From: Natranaerobius trueperi
GTDB taxonomy: Bacteria > Bacillota > Natranaerobiia > Natranaerobiales > Natranaerobiaceae
Assembly (NCBI RefSeq): GCF_002216005.1
Contig: NZ_NIQC01000006.1
Location: 40,842-104,841, forward strand
Direction of reading: 5' to 3'
Length of the DNA stretch: 64,000 bases
The notes below the pieces were generated by a model. That model saw only the letters and a program-made list of their open reading frames with translations. It did not search any database and was not told where the DNA came from. Every line of letters begins with the position of its first letter. The first letter of the stretch is position 1. Of this stretch, positions 54,755-63,917 are shown in pieces. The translations under genes were made by a program, and so were the position numbers.

Positions 54755-55663
54755 ATGCAAATACTTATAGCCATTTTTGGGTTATTATTTTTTCTTGTTG
54801 GTGTGAAAATATTATCAGCAATGACCCCTCATTTTATAGCTTTGAATAGGACTAATTATGTTTCTTTTAAAAATATAGTTCTATTAAGTTTTATTGGTTT
54901 TGTATTAACTGCACTTACGCAAAGTAGTAGTGCAGTAGGAGTGATTATATTAATATTTCTTGATAAAGAACTCTTATCTTTTAAACAAGCAGCTTCTTTC
55001 TTAGTTGGTAGTAATGTTGGAACAACTGTGAGCGGACAAATTTTTGCATTATCCGTTGAGAAACTTATTATTCCAAGCTTTTTATTTGGAACTATAATGC
55101 TAGTTTTATCAACTAAGCTTAGAAAATTGAAGTATATCGGAAAAGCTTTGATATCTTTCTCTCTAATATTTATAGGATTAGAGATAATGGGAAGTGTTTC
55201 ACTTTATTATAGAGAAAATTTGGTACGATTAGTTGAGACATTTGACTCGTTATTTCAGGCCTTTTTAATAGGTGCAATTTTAACCGCATTTTGTCAGTCT
55301 AGTAGTTTAATTATTGGAATTTTAATTTTATTAACTGGTAAACAAATTATATTACCGGAGTATGCAACTGCAGCTGTTATGGGTTTAAATATTGGTACAT
55401 CTACAACTTTATTAGTTGCTAGTTTAGGATTATCGAATAATGGTAAACTAGGGGCAGTATTTCAACTTGTATATAATAGTTTATGTGCACTAATTTTGTT
55501 TGTAGGATTTCCTATTTTTCTTGACGTGATTGGGTATGTATCAGTATCTCCAGAAAGGTTTGTAGCTAACGCCCACACTATGTTTAATATATTTGCTTGT
55601 ATAGCATTGTTGTTATTTTGGAAATATATAGAAAAATTGGTGAGATGGATAGTTTTTAATTAA
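54755..55663 (+). CDS. Na/Pi-cotransporter family membrane protein
   Basis: An integral membrane protein of about 302 residues with about eight hydrophobic segments and the duplicated QSSS signature of the Na+/phosphate cotransporter family: ALTQSSSAVGVIIL at about residue 58 and AFCQSSSLIIGILIL at about 188. Related proteins in sporulating Firmicutes are often annotated SpoVAA-unrelated NptA/YjbB type. The C-terminal PhoU-like domain of larger members is missing. Probable phosphate or anion transport. The ATG at 54755, six bases after AGGGGG, is chosen; other in-frame starts lie at 54734 and 54749. Confidence 0.82.
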   Translation: MQILIAIFGLLFFLVGVKILSAMTPHFIALNRTNYVSFKNIVLLSFIGFVLTALTQSSSAVGVIILIFLDKELLSFKQAASFLVGSNVGTTVSGQIFALSVEKLIIPSFLFGTIMLVLSTKLRKLKYIGKALISFSLIFIGLEIMGSVSLYYRENLVRLVETFDSLFQAFLIGAILTAFCQSSSLIIGILILLTGKQIILPEYATAAVMGLNIGTSTTLLVASLGLSNNGKLGAVFQLVYNSLCALILFVGFPIFLDVIGYVSVSPERFVANAHTMFNIFACIALLLFWKYIEKLVRWIVFN

Positions 55664-55718
55664 AAATAATTTGGCATCGGATTTACTAACTGGTATAATA
55701 ATATCGAGGTGAATACAG

Positions 55719-58100
55719 TTGTCAAAATCAAGCAAAACAAAAACGAAAAAATCAAGTCAGAATACGGATGGAGTTATAGAAGTTAAAGCAATCTTATTTT
55801 TACTTTTTTCTGCGATTTCCTTAGCGAGTTTATTTTTTACTGATCAGACTGGTTTTTTAGGGAGAATTTTAAATTACATATTTGGTTATTTAGCAGGAGA
55901 TAGAGCTTGGACACTTCCTATTTTTATTGCAATAATAGCCGGTAATTTATTGTATTGGAAAAACATTCCGTTAACAAATAGATTTTGGGGGTTAAGTACT
56001 GTTTTATTTTTGATTATAGTTGGTCATCATATTGAACTTGTTTTACAAGAAGAGCTGATGAGTCGCGGGGAAATTATGAGGCTAGGTTTTGATCTAGCTA
56101 TTAAAGGTTCTGGTGGTGGATTCTTAGGGGCTATTTTTTCTGTGATTTCACTTTTAATATTAGGAGAATTAGGTACGCTTATTTTACTTATTTCATCAGC
56201 TTTAGTGGCTTTTATGTTACTAACAGATACGACTTTTACTGAAGGGTTAACTTTTATTAAGAAGTTTTTAATGAAGTGTTGGAATTTATTGTTAGTCACA
56301 AACGAAAAAATATATTCTTTATATTGTAGACTAATTAATTTAAAAGATAAACTTGAATCTGATTCAGATAATATAGAACAAGATGATAATGGACATGCTG
56401 AGAAAGAACAAAATAATGTTTTATCATTTGATGAGTATAAAAAGGAAAATAAAAAAGATGAACAAGTAGACTACCCTATAGTAGACTTCGAAGATAATCT
56501 AAAAAGTCAGCATAAAAATGAAGATGAAAAAAAAGCTATTGATTCTTTTATGACAACAGAGTCACAAACTCCTCAGTCTAATTCAATAACAACATTTGAA
56601 AATGAATCTGAAAAAAAAGATAACGAGAATGATTATTCTTATACTTTTTATTCCAATGATAAATCTCATGAAGACTACAAAATTCCTTCTTTAGATTTAT
56701 TACAAAAATCTTCACAACAAGGAACTGATAGGACTAGTAGACAAGAACTGACTGATAAGGCTCGCTTACTTGAAAGCACACTTTCATCTTTCGGTGTTCA
56801 AGCAAAAGTAGTAAAAGTTCAAAGAGGACCAACCATTACTAGATATGAATTACAACCTGAAAGAGGTGTCAAAGTAAGTAAAATAGTTAACCTATCTGAT
56901 GATTTGGCTTTAAGTTTAGCTGCTTCTGAAATAAGAATAGAGGCACCAATACCTGGTAAAGCTGCCATTGGGATTGAAGTTCCTAATAACGTAATATCAC
57001 CAGTTTATTTGAGGGAAGTACTAGAAAGTCAGAATTTTACTGGAAGTAAATCACCACTTTCTATAGCAATTGGTAAGGACATAGCTGGAGAACCTGTGGT
57101 TGCAGATTTGGCAAAAATGCCTCACCTTTTAATAGCAGGTGCTACCGGTTCTGGGAAAAGTGTATCTATTAATTCATTAATAGCGAGTTTTTTATTTAAA
57201 GCAAAACCAGATGAAGTTAAACTATTATTAATTGATCCAAAGGTAGTTGAATTAAAATCTTTTGATGGTTTACCTCATTTGTTAGCACCTGTAGTGACAA
57301 ACCCTAAAAATGCTGCAAGTACCTTAAAGAATATAGTTACTGAAATGGAAAATAGATATCAACTATTTGCTGAAACTGGTGTGCGTGATATTTCTAGGTA
57401 CAATGCAACTGAAAAACCTGATGATACTTATCCGGACAAATTACCTTATATAGTTGTAATTATAGATGAACTTGCTGATTTAATGATGGTTGCACCCACA
57501 GAAGTTGAAGATTCTATTTTTAGGTTAGCTCAAATGTCTAGAGCTGCAGGTATCCATCTAGTACTGGCTACACAGCGACCATCAGTTGATGTTATAACAG
57601 GAGTTATCAAATCAAATATAACATCAAGAATAGCTTTTTCAGTGACATCACAATCTGACTCTCGTACTATATTAGATATGGGAGGTGCAGAAAAACTTTT
57701 AGGACAAGGAGATATGTTATTTACACCTATGGGCACTAATAAACCAGTAAGATTACAAGGTGCTTTTATTTCTGATCAGGAGATAGATGAGTTAGCTTCA
57801 GAAGTTAAATCACAAGCACAACCTGAATATCAAGAAGAGCTTATACAAGATAATATTGAACAAAATGACACGAAAGATTATGATGAATTGTTACCTAAAG
57901 CTGTAGAACTTGTTTTAGATACTGAACAAGCTTCAATTTCACTGGTTCAGAGGCGTTTACGAGTAGGGTATACAAGAGCTGCAAGATTAGTTGATGAACT
58001 AGAAGCTTTTGGTGTGATCGGTGGGCATGAAGGAAGTAAACCTAGGAGAATTATTATGAGTGAACAGGAAATAAACGAGTTATTAGATAACCTAAAGTAG
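55719..58100 (+). CDS. spoIIIE: DNA translocase SpoIIIE/FtsK
   Basis: A 793-residue membrane-anchored DNA pump. Four transmembrane segments lie in the first ~180 residues, followed by an acidic, low-complexity linker (about 215-330). The motor has Walker A GATGSGKSVSINSLI at about 474, Walker B YIVVIIDELADLMMV and LATQRPSVDVITGVIK. The C-terminal gamma winged-helix domain (ISLVQRRLRVGYTRAARLVDELE) reads the orientation sequences. It moves the chromosome into the forespore and clears septa. TTG start. Position matches spoIIIE of B. subtilis. Confidence 0.95.
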   Translation: MSKSSKTKTKKSSQNTDGVIEVKAILFLLFSAISLASLFFTDQTGFLGRILNYIFGYLAGDRAWTLPIFIAIIAGNLLYWKNIPLTNRFWGLSTVLFLIIVGHHIELVLQEELMSRGEIMRLGFDLAIKGSGGGFLGAIFSVISLLILGELGTLILLISSALVAFMLLTDTTFTEGLTFIKKFLMKCWNLLLVTNEKIYSLYCRLINLKDKLESDSDNIEQDDNGHAEKEQNNVLSFDEYKKENKKDEQVDYPIVDFEDNLKSQHKNEDEKKAIDSFMTTESQTPQSNSITTFENESEKKDNENDYSYTFYSNDKSHEDYKIPSLDLLQKSSQQGTDRTSRQELTDKARLLESTLSSFGVQAKVVKVQRGPTITRYELQPERGVKVSKIVNLSDDLALSLAASEIRIEAPIPGKAAIGIEVPNNVISPVYLREVLESQNFTGSKSPLSIAIGKDIAGEPVVADLAKMPHLLIAGATGSGKSVSINSLIASFLFKAKPDEVKLLLIDPKVVELKSFDGLPHLLAPVVTNPKNAASTLKNIVTEMENRYQLFAETGVRDISRYNATEKPDDTYPDKLPYIVVIIDELADLMMVAPTEVEDSIFRLAQMSRAAGIHLVLATQRPSVDVITGVIKSNITSRIAFSVTSQSDSRTILDMGGAEKLLGQGDMLFTPMGTNKPVRLQGAFISDQEIDELASEVKSQAQPEYQEELIQDNIEQNDTKDYDELLPKAVELVLDTEQASISLVQRRLRVGYTRAARLVDELEAFGVIGGHEGSKPRRIIMSEQEINELLDNLK

Positions 58101-58119
58101 GCTTTATGCCTACTTTTCT
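58095..58119 (+). terminator. intrinsic terminator after spoIIIE
   Basis: The stem AAGTAGGC/GCCTACTT with a 5-base loop overlaps the stop codon and is followed by TTCTGTT. Confidence 0.7.
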
Positions 58120-58257
58120 GTTATTCTAGAAGGATTATTACAATAAATAAAGAATAACTAATTTTAAAGGCTACTATGTTTTTTTGAAAATATACATGGA
58201 TTTTTTATTTAGAGTATATTCAATTAAACTTAACAGTTGTTAAGGAGGGTGTATTTT

Positions 58258-59142
58258 ATGACTGAAAATGAGGATAAAACTACAGAAGATATAGAAAGTA
58301 CGGCAAAAGGTATTGGCGATAAATTAAAAAAAGCTAGACAAACACAAGGTTTGTCTATTTATGATATCCAGCAGATCACAAAATTAAGATCGAAGTATAT
58401 TAGATCTATTGAAGAGGGCGATTTTTCTGTTTTCCCTGGTGAAGTTTATGCTAAAGGTGCGATAAAGAATTATGCTGAAACCGTTAATTACGATTTTAAG
58501 GAGTTATGGAATGACTATGAAACAATTTTTTCTAAAAGCGAAACCTCAAATCACGATCAACTTAATGAGAACAATGGAGGTCAAGTAAAAGAAACAATGT
58601 TAACTGGTTTTATTGAAAAGGTACTTCCAGACATATCTAAGGCTTTAATTATGGTAGTTATAATTGGATTATTAGTTTCTGGAGGATACCGTGGATATGA
58701 TTTTTTAGCTGGCATTGACTTAGGTACAGAAGAAGTAGAAAATGAATCTAATGGTGAAATAACAGAAAATGACAATGAAATCAGTGAAAATAGTGAAGAT
58801 AACGAAAAGAATAATAAAGAGGAGCAGATAGAGCCAGAATTAAGTATTGAGAAAATTTCGTCTGATCCAATTAAATATGAAATTAGTGGGACAGAGAAGG
58901 CTACTTTAGATTTGAGTATAACTGACACTTGTTGGACAAAAATCATATTAGATGGAGAAACTCAATCATTAGAGAATTATGGAGAACTAACTCCTGGAAC
59001 TGAAAAAAGTTTAATTTTTGAAAATAAAATTAACTTTACATTTGGATATGCTGCTGGGGTAGAACTTTTTATTAATGATGAAGAATTAGAAGTACCAGAC
59101 ACTGCTGGGACTGAATATGTAGAAATTGAAATAATTAACTAG
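58258..59142 (+). CDS. RodZ-like membrane protein with N-terminal HTH
   Basis: A protein of about 294 residues. The N-terminal Xre-like helix-turn-helix (IGDKLKKARQTQGLSIYDIQQITKLRSKYIRSIEEGDF) followed by PGEVYAKGAIKNYAETV is typical of RodZ. One transmembrane segment lies at about residues 125-145 and an acidic Glu/Asn linker at about 160-195. The C-terminal DUF4115-type domain is extracytoplasmic. RodZ links MreB to the cell wall machinery. It occupies the ymfM position between spoIIIE and pgsA. The ATG at 58258 after AAGGAGGGTG is chosen. Confidence 0.87.
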   Translation: MTENEDKTTEDIESTAKGIGDKLKKARQTQGLSIYDIQQITKLRSKYIRSIEEGDFSVFPGEVYAKGAIKNYAETVNYDFKELWNDYETIFSKSETSNHDQLNENNGGQVKETMLTGFIEKVLPDISKALIMVVIIGLLVSGGYRGYDFLAGIDLGTEEVENESNGEITENDNEISENSEDNEKNNKEEQIEPELSIEKISSDPIKYEISGTEKATLDLSITDTCWTKIILDGETQSLENYGELTPGTEKSLIFENKINFTFGYAAGVELFINDEELEVPDTAGTEYVEIEIIN

Positions 59143-59203
59143 TATGTTTTGACAGTATAATATGAATGTAATATACTTATTTAAGGCAACTATTTAAATT
59201 AGA

Positions 59204-60559
59204 TTGAAAGAGGTGGGAACACTGATTGAAGTAGGGATTTTATCACTTGGTTGTGCTAAAAATCAGGTAGATACAGAGGTAATGCAAGGTGTATTAAAAG
59301 AAAATAAATATCAATTGACGGATGACTACTATAGTGCAGATATAGTTATTATAAACACGTGTGGTTTTATTGATGATGCAAAAAAAGAATCAATAGATCA
59401 TATTTTAGAAGTTGCCAAATTAAGGTCACAAGGTAAAATTAAAGCATTGATAGTTGCAGGATGTCTTTCACAGAGATATCAAGAGTCTATTAAAGAAGAA
59501 ATCCCTGAAATTGATGCTTTAATTGGAACAGAGAATATGGATCGTATTGGAGAGGTTATTTCTTCTGTTTTACAAGGTGAATTTGTGAGTTATTTAGAAA
59601 GAAGAAAAATTAATGATAAAGTAATGCCGAGAGAACCTTATACGTTTTCTCATAGTGTATATGTTAAGATTGCTGAAGGATGTAATAATCATTGTTCTTA
59701 TTGTGCAATTCCAATAATAAGAGGTCAATACAGGAGTCGAAGCATTGAAGGTATCGAAAAAGAAGTAATTAGCTTTATTGAAAAAGGAGCTAAAGAAATA
59801 AATCTAATAGCTCAAGATACCACATATTACGGAAAGGATTTATATGGATCTTATAAATTAGCTGAGCTATTAGAACGGATTGCGTCTCTAGAGGGTGATT
59901 TTTGGGTTAGAGTCTTGTATGGTTATCCAACTAGAATCACAGATGAATTAATTGAGGTAATTAACAAACACGATAAAATATGTTCTTATCTTGATATACC
60001 TTTACAACATGTAAGTGATAATGTCTTAAAAGGAATGAATCGAGGAGGAAATGAAAATCAGATAAGAGACTTAGTGTATAAACTAAGAGATCAAATTCCT
60101 AATTTAACTTTAAGAACTTCATTTATAGTTGGATTTCCTGGTGAAACAGAAGACGACTTTAATAAACTATTGTCTTTTATAGAAGAAGTGGAGTTTGACC
60201 ATGTAGGAGTTTTTAGATATTCTAAAGAAGAAGATACTAAAGCTTATGAAATGAAACAAGAAGTTTCTGAAGAGATAAAAGAGGATAGATATATGAGAAC
60301 TATGGAGCTTCAACAAAGCATAACTAGACAAAAGAATGAAGAAAAAGTAGGTAAGTTTTTAAAAGTACTGATTGATGAAAAACTAGATGATGAACCTACT
60401 ACTAGTGTAGCAAGAGGTAAAATGCATGCTCCTGAAGTGGATGGGAGTATTATCGTACCTAATTGTAATGCGTCAGTTGGGGAGTTTGTTGATATTGAAG
60501 TGATACATGCTTTAGACTATGATCTTATTGGGGAAATGACAAATGAACTTAGCGAATAA
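59204..60559 (+). CDS. rimO: ribosomal protein S12 methylthiotransferase RimO
   Basis: A radical-SAM methylthiotransferase that modifies an Asp of S12. The N-terminal UPF0004 domain has LGCAKNQVDTEVM and the RimO-type NTCGFIDDAKKESID. The radical-SAM cluster is CNNHCSYCAIPIIRGQYRSR at about residue 165. The C-terminal TRAM domain is complete. It is not MiaB, which has a different second-cysteine context. The start is unresolved: the open frame begins at TTG 59204, but the best ribosome site (GAGGTGGG) lies after it and points to about 59222-59225, where only CTG and ATT are available. Confidence 0.93.
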   Translation: MKEVGTLIEVGILSLGCAKNQVDTEVMQGVLKENKYQLTDDYYSADIVIINTCGFIDDAKKESIDHILEVAKLRSQGKIKALIVAGCLSQRYQESIKEEIPEIDALIGTENMDRIGEVISSVLQGEFVSYLERRKINDKVMPREPYTFSHSVYVKIAEGCNNHCSYCAIPIIRGQYRSRSIEGIEKEVISFIEKGAKEINLIAQDTTYYGKDLYGSYKLAELLERIASLEGDFWVRVLYGYPTRITDELIEVINKHDKICSYLDIPLQHVSDNVLKGMNRGGNENQIRDLVYKLRDQIPNLTLRTSFIVGFPGETEDDFNKLLSFIEEVEFDHVGVFRYSKEEDTKAYEMKQEVSEEIKEDRYMRTMELQQSITRQKNEEKVGKFLKVLIDEKLDDEPTTSVARGKMHAPEVDGSIIVPNCNASVGEFVDIEVIHALDYDLIGEMTNELSE

Positions 60560-61100
60560 AATAACTATAGGACGAATAATATTAGCACCTGTTTTTATGG
60601 TTTTTTTGCTAGTTAGGATACCATATGGAGAGTTTATTGCAAGTGCTATATTTATAATTGCATCAGTTACTGATGCATTAGATGGATATATTGCACGTAC
60701 TCGTAAACAGATTACCAACTTTGGTAAATTTTTGGATCCCCTAGCTGATAAATTATTAATAACAGCTGCTTTAATTACATTAGTAGGAATGGGTAAACTA
60801 CATGCAATGATAGCTTTTATTATAATAAGTCGAGAATTTGCTGTAACTGGTTTACGAGTTGTTGCTGCAGCGGAAGGTGTTGTGATTTCTGCAAGTAAGT
60901 TAGGTAAATATAAGACAATTACACAAATAGTTGCTATAGTGGCTTTAATGCTACAAGTTGGATTAGACAGGATACCACTACTAAATATTCCATTAGGACC
61001 GTTAGTTACTATTAGTTTATCTTTAGCAGTGATTATAACGATAGTTTCCGGAGTGGATTATTTCTACAAAAACCATAAATTAATTAAATTAGGAAACTAA
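60543..61100 (+). CDS. pgsA: CDP-diacylglycerol-glycerol-3-phosphate 3-phosphatidyltransferase
   Basis: A 185-residue membrane enzyme that makes phosphatidylglycerol phosphate from CDP-diacylglycerol. The CDP-alcohol phosphotransferase motif is complete: TDALDGYIARTRKQITNFG, then KFLDPLADK. Four to five hydrophobic segments are visible. It overlaps the end of rimO by 17 bases. It uses the product of CdsA encoded at 8.2 kb. In B. subtilis cinA and recA follow; here an IS remnant interrupts the order. Confidence 0.94.
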   Translation: MNLANKITIGRIILAPVFMVFLLVRIPYGEFIASAIFIIASVTDALDGYIARTRKQITNFGKFLDPLADKLLITAALITLVGMGKLHAMIAFIIISREFAVTGLRVVAAAEGVVISASKLGKYKTITQIVAIVALMLQVGLDRIPLLNIPLGPLVTISLSLAVIITIVSGVDYFYKNHKLIKLGN

Positions 61101-61124
61101 ACCTTTATCAATTGATAAGGTTTT
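61099..61124 (+). terminator. palindromic terminator copy 1 (after pgsA)
   Basis: AACCTTTATCAA/TTGATAAGGTT with a one-base bulge is followed by TTTT directly after the pgsA stop. A near-identical palindrome recurs at 61689-61712 on the other side of the IS remnant. Confidence 0.7.
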
Positions 61125-61214
61125 AGCTTGTCGACAAAGTCTATTAAATAGGCAGGTCGACAAGCTTTTTTTATAGAATAGTAATTTCGAAAAAAATAAT
61201 CCGAGGTGATAAAG

Positions 61215-61615
61215 GTGCTAAACGAGCAAGAAAGAGAAAAACGTAAAGCAGCAGAAATAGTAATGCTGACGATTTGGTGCCTAAAGATCACTTGGTGCCT
61301 AAAGATCACTTGGTGAGAAAAATAGATGAAACTATTGATTTTGATTTCATCTATGATTTAGTTGAAGATTATTATTCGAAAGATACAAGTCGTCCAAACA
61401 TAGATCCAGTGGTTTTAATAGTAATATCCAGACATATCTGGCAAGATTCTTTAGATGAAGCAGAACACCTAAGACACACATATTGCAACAAACAAATTTA
61501 TGAAAAGCGTAAATCAATTGAAAGAGTATTTGGTGATTTAAAAGAGAAGCATGGTTTGCGATGGACCACACTTCGTGGGAAAAGTAAAGTGGCAGTTCGT
61601 TTTTTTATTTTTTAA
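61215..61615 (+). pseudogene. transposase pseudogene, IS1182 family
   Basis: The reading frame from GTG 61215 gives LNEQEREKRKAAEIVML and then loses frame. The continuation in another frame reads LVPKDHLVRKIDETIDFDFIYDLVEDYYS...RPNIDPVVLI, which is the N terminus of IS1182-family transposases. An 18-bp tandem duplication (61274-61291 and 61292-61309) doubles the VPKDHL segment. After DPVVLIVI the sequence jumps to the family C terminus, with HLRHTYCNKQIYEKRKSIERVFGDLKEKHGLRWT. The central DDE catalytic region is deleted. It therefore has a frameshift, a duplication and a large internal deletion. Confidence 0.8.
61274..61309 (+). repeat. 18-bp tandem duplication in the transposase remnant
   Basis: TTGGTGCCTAAAGATCAC occurs twice head to tail and keeps the reading frame, repeating the residues VPKDHL. 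Confidence 0.9.
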
Positions 61616-61688
61616 GCAAAATAAAGCTAACATCAGAAAGAAAATGGCCTCCTAACAGTAAATTAGAAGGCCATTTGTCTACAATCTG

Positions 61689-61712
61689 AACCCTTATCAA
61701 TTGATAAGGGTT
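61689..61712. terminator. perfect 24-bp palindrome, terminator copy 2
   Basis: AACCCTTATCAA/TTGATAAGGGTT is a perfect palindrome followed by TTT. It is the second copy of the pgsA-side terminator, and its right arm also supplies the -35 box of the next operon. Confidence 0.75.
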
Positions 61713-61729
61713 TTTCTATGTGCTATAAT
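61701..61729 (+). promoter_or_regulatory. sigma-A type promoter for the FtsH-like operon
   Basis: TTGATA (61701-61706) inside the palindrome and a perfect TATAAT (61724-61729) are separated by 17 bases, about 30 bases before the next start codon. Confidence 0.75.
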
Positions 61730-61759
61730 TGTTTTATGTAAACTAGAAAGGTGATAATT

Positions 61760-62314
61760 ATGCCTAAATTGAATAAAAAACGAATTTTAATAGTTATTTT
61801 AACCTTTGTTATAAGTGTAGTTATAATTTTGGGTGCATATTTTCTGTGGAAACAACAACAGGTAATTGGTCCATTAGAAGATTATTTAAATAATCATGAA
61901 CAAGTTGAAGAATATAAAATTAAAGATGATGGAAATGACTTAGAAATTTATTTACAATTTGATTATGAACCGTTTTTAATTGATCCTTATCACGAGATTA
62001 CTAACGAGATACAAAAAACTGTTAGTACAGACTATAAAATCATAATTGAAGATGAAAGAAATAATTCATTAAAAGAAGCTTATTATGAATTACAATTTAT
62101 TTTATGGCATCACTATCAAAGTAATGAATATGATGATATGTTAGATAATTTGAGTAAAATAAAACAAGAACATTCTCTTGATCATTTACAAGTTTTTGTA
62201 TTAGATGAAGGCTTTTTTATTCAAATGAAGGATAATGATTCAGAGTTGATTGAAGTTTATGATCGACCTCTTACGTCTGGTGGAGGTGATGGTACTAATG
62301 ATACTAGAAATTAG
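61760..62314 (+). CDS. small membrane-anchored protein of unknown function
   Basis: A 184-residue protein with a basic N terminus (MPKLNKKR), one transmembrane helix (about residues 9-28) and an extracytoplasmic, strongly acidic alpha/beta domain. I do not recognise a family. The C terminus is Gly/Asp-rich (GGGDGTNDTRN). The ATG at 61760 after AAGGTGAT is chosen over a GTG at 61751. Its end overlaps the FtsH-like gene start by about 17 bases, so the two are translationally coupled and may work together, perhaps as a sensor or adaptor. That is inference. Confidence 0.65.
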   Translation: MPKLNKKRILIVILTFVISVVIILGAYFLWKQQQVIGPLEDYLNNHEQVEEYKIKDDGNDLEIYLQFDYEPFLIDPYHEITNEIQKTVSTDYKIIIEDERNNSLKEAYYELQFILWHHYQSNEYDDMLDNLSKIKQEHSLDHLQVFVLDEGFFIQMKDNDSELIEVYDRPLTSGGGDGTNDTRN

Positions 62315-63776
62315 TGTAGGGATTTATTTAGCGGTAATAATTAGTTTATTAGTAATAGGTATAACACCAAAACCTTTGATTTTTGTTGGAGTAATTTTTG
62401 CTTTCTTTTTATGGATCCATTCAAAGAAGGGGTCTGGTAGCAGTAGTCCTGGAAAAGTTGTAAATAAATCAATTCCAGAAGTAACATTCGAAGAAATAGG
62501 TGGTCAAAAAACTGCAATCAATGAAGTAAAAGAAGCGTTAGAATTTTTGCTTGATAAGAAAAGCTCTAAAGAGCTAGGTATTAGGCCTATAAAAGGGTTG
62601 TTATTATCAGGCCCTCCGGGAAATGGTAAAACATTAATTGCGAAAGCTGCTTCTAAATATACTGACTCTGTTTTTATGTCTACTTCCGGTAGTGAATTTA
62701 TTGAAATGTATGCAGGAGTTGGAGCACAACGTGTAAGAAAAATGTTTAAAAATGCTAGGAAAAGAGCTCACAAGAATAATAAAACAAGTGCTGTTATTTT
62801 TATTGATGAATTAGATGTTATAGGTGCTAAAAGAGGTTCAAATGGAAACCATATGGAGTATGAACAAACCTTAAACCAATTGCTTGTTGAAATGGATGGA
62901 CTTGATTCTGAAATAGATAATATAGATATTTTAATAATGGGTGCAACTAATAGATTAGAGAGTTTAGATAATGCTCTGACTCGACCTGGTAGGTTTGATA
63001 GGATAGTATCTGTTGAACCTCCTGATAAAGAAGGACGACTTCATATACTAAAAATCCATTGTCAAAATAAACCACTTTCATCAGAGGTTGATCTAAGTAT
63101 CATTGCGTCAGAAACGTTTGGGTTTTCAGGAGCACATCTTGAAAATTTGGTTAATGAAGCTGCTATATTAGCTATGCGACGAAAGCAAAATGTTTTAAAA
63201 ATGAATGATTTCTATGATTCTATCGAAAAGGTTATAATGGGTGAAGAATTACCTCGTAAGCCCAAAAAACAAGATTTAGAAAGAATTGCTTACCATGAAA
63301 TTGGACATGCCTTAGTTATAGAGGTTTTAAATCCACATGCTGTTTCAAAGATTGCTATTACAAGTAGGGGAAAAGCTTTAGGCTATACTAGAAGAAGTCC
63401 TCAGGAAGATAGTTATTTAAAAACGAGTAAGTCTTTAAAACAAGAGTTGTCATTTTTACTGGCAGGTAGTAAGTTTGAAGAATATTTTTTAGGATATAGG
63501 AGTACAGGGAACAAAGATGATTTGAATAAAGCTTTTCAAATTGCACGTGAAATAATTAAGTCAGGAATGTCACCATTAGGTATAGTTAATTATGATAACT
63601 TATCTCAAGACGAAATTAATCAAACAACTCAAAAACTGACTATAGATAGTGAAGAACAAATTGAACAAATTCTTAGCTCATATAGTAACATCGTACCAAA
63701 TCTTAAAGATAATTTATTAGAACGTGAAAAAATTTCTGGTGAAGAATTAAGAGAGTTTTTAAAAGGAGTGGCCTAA
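62298..63776 (+). CDS. FtsH-like membrane AAA+ zinc protease, short form
   Basis: A protein of about 492 residues. Two closely spaced transmembrane segments (about 3-25 and 27-42) lack the ~80-residue extracytoplasmic domain seen between them in ordinary FtsH. The AAA+ module has Walker A SGPPGNGKTLIAKA at about 105, Walker B VIFIDELDVIGA, and the second region of homology ATNRLESLDNALTRPGRFDR. The zinc protease motif HEIGH lies at about 333. The C-terminal helical part is somewhat shorter than in FtsH (about 600-650 residues). It is likely a paralogue with a special substrate. The ATG at 62298, nine bases after GGAGGTG, is chosen; the frame is open from 62250. Confidence 0.87.
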   Translation: MILEISVGIYLAVIISLLVIGITPKPLIFVGVIFAFFLWIHSKKGSGSSSPGKVVNKSIPEVTFEEIGGQKTAINEVKEALEFLLDKKSSKELGIRPIKGLLLSGPPGNGKTLIAKAASKYTDSVFMSTSGSEFIEMYAGVGAQRVRKMFKNARKRAHKNNKTSAVIFIDELDVIGAKRGSNGNHMEYEQTLNQLLVEMDGLDSEIDNIDILIMGATNRLESLDNALTRPGRFDRIVSVEPPDKEGRLHILKIHCQNKPLSSEVDLSIIASETFGFSGAHLENLVNEAAILAMRRKQNVLKMNDFYDSIEKVIMGEELPRKPKKQDLERIAYHEIGHALVIEVLNPHAVSKIAITSRGKALGYTRRSPQEDSYLKTSKSLKQELSFLLAGSKFEEYFLGYRSTGNKDDLNKAFQIAREIIKSGMSPLGIVNYDNLSQDEINQTTQKLTIDSEEQIEQILSSYSNIVPNLKDNLLEREKISGEELREFLKGVA

Positions 63777-63793
63777 ATGCCCTCCTTTTCTTT
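63761..63793 (+). terminator. terminator overlapping the end of the FtsH-like gene
   Basis: AAAAGGAG pairs with CTCCTTTT around an inner GGC/GCC stem, followed by a T-rich tract; it contains the stop codon. Confidence 0.65.
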
Positions 63794-63917
63794 ATGTTAA
63801 GGTTATTTCCTTACTGAAAGAAGTTTTAATGTCTTTTTTGACTTTGTGTTAAAATATAGAAGAATAGATTATAAAGGAAGCATTCCTGTAATGAATTTAA
63901 ATGAAGAATGATAAAAA

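Larger units (their letters stand above)
61125..61687 (+). mobile_element. decayed IS1182-type insertion sequence remnant (about 0.56 kb)
   Basis: The ends AGCTTGTCGACAAAG (61125-61139) and, inverted, AGATTGTAGACAAAT (61673-61687) match at 12 of 15 positions and are taken as terminal inverted repeats. Between them lies a transposase remnant with N- and C-terminal pieces only. A further hairpin AGCTTGTCGAC/GTCGACAAGCT sits at the left end and an AATGGCCT-type terminator hairpin near the right end. The remnant is flanked by two direct copies of a palindromic terminator. It could have been mobilised in trans only if an intact relative exists elsewhere. Confidence 0.7.
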
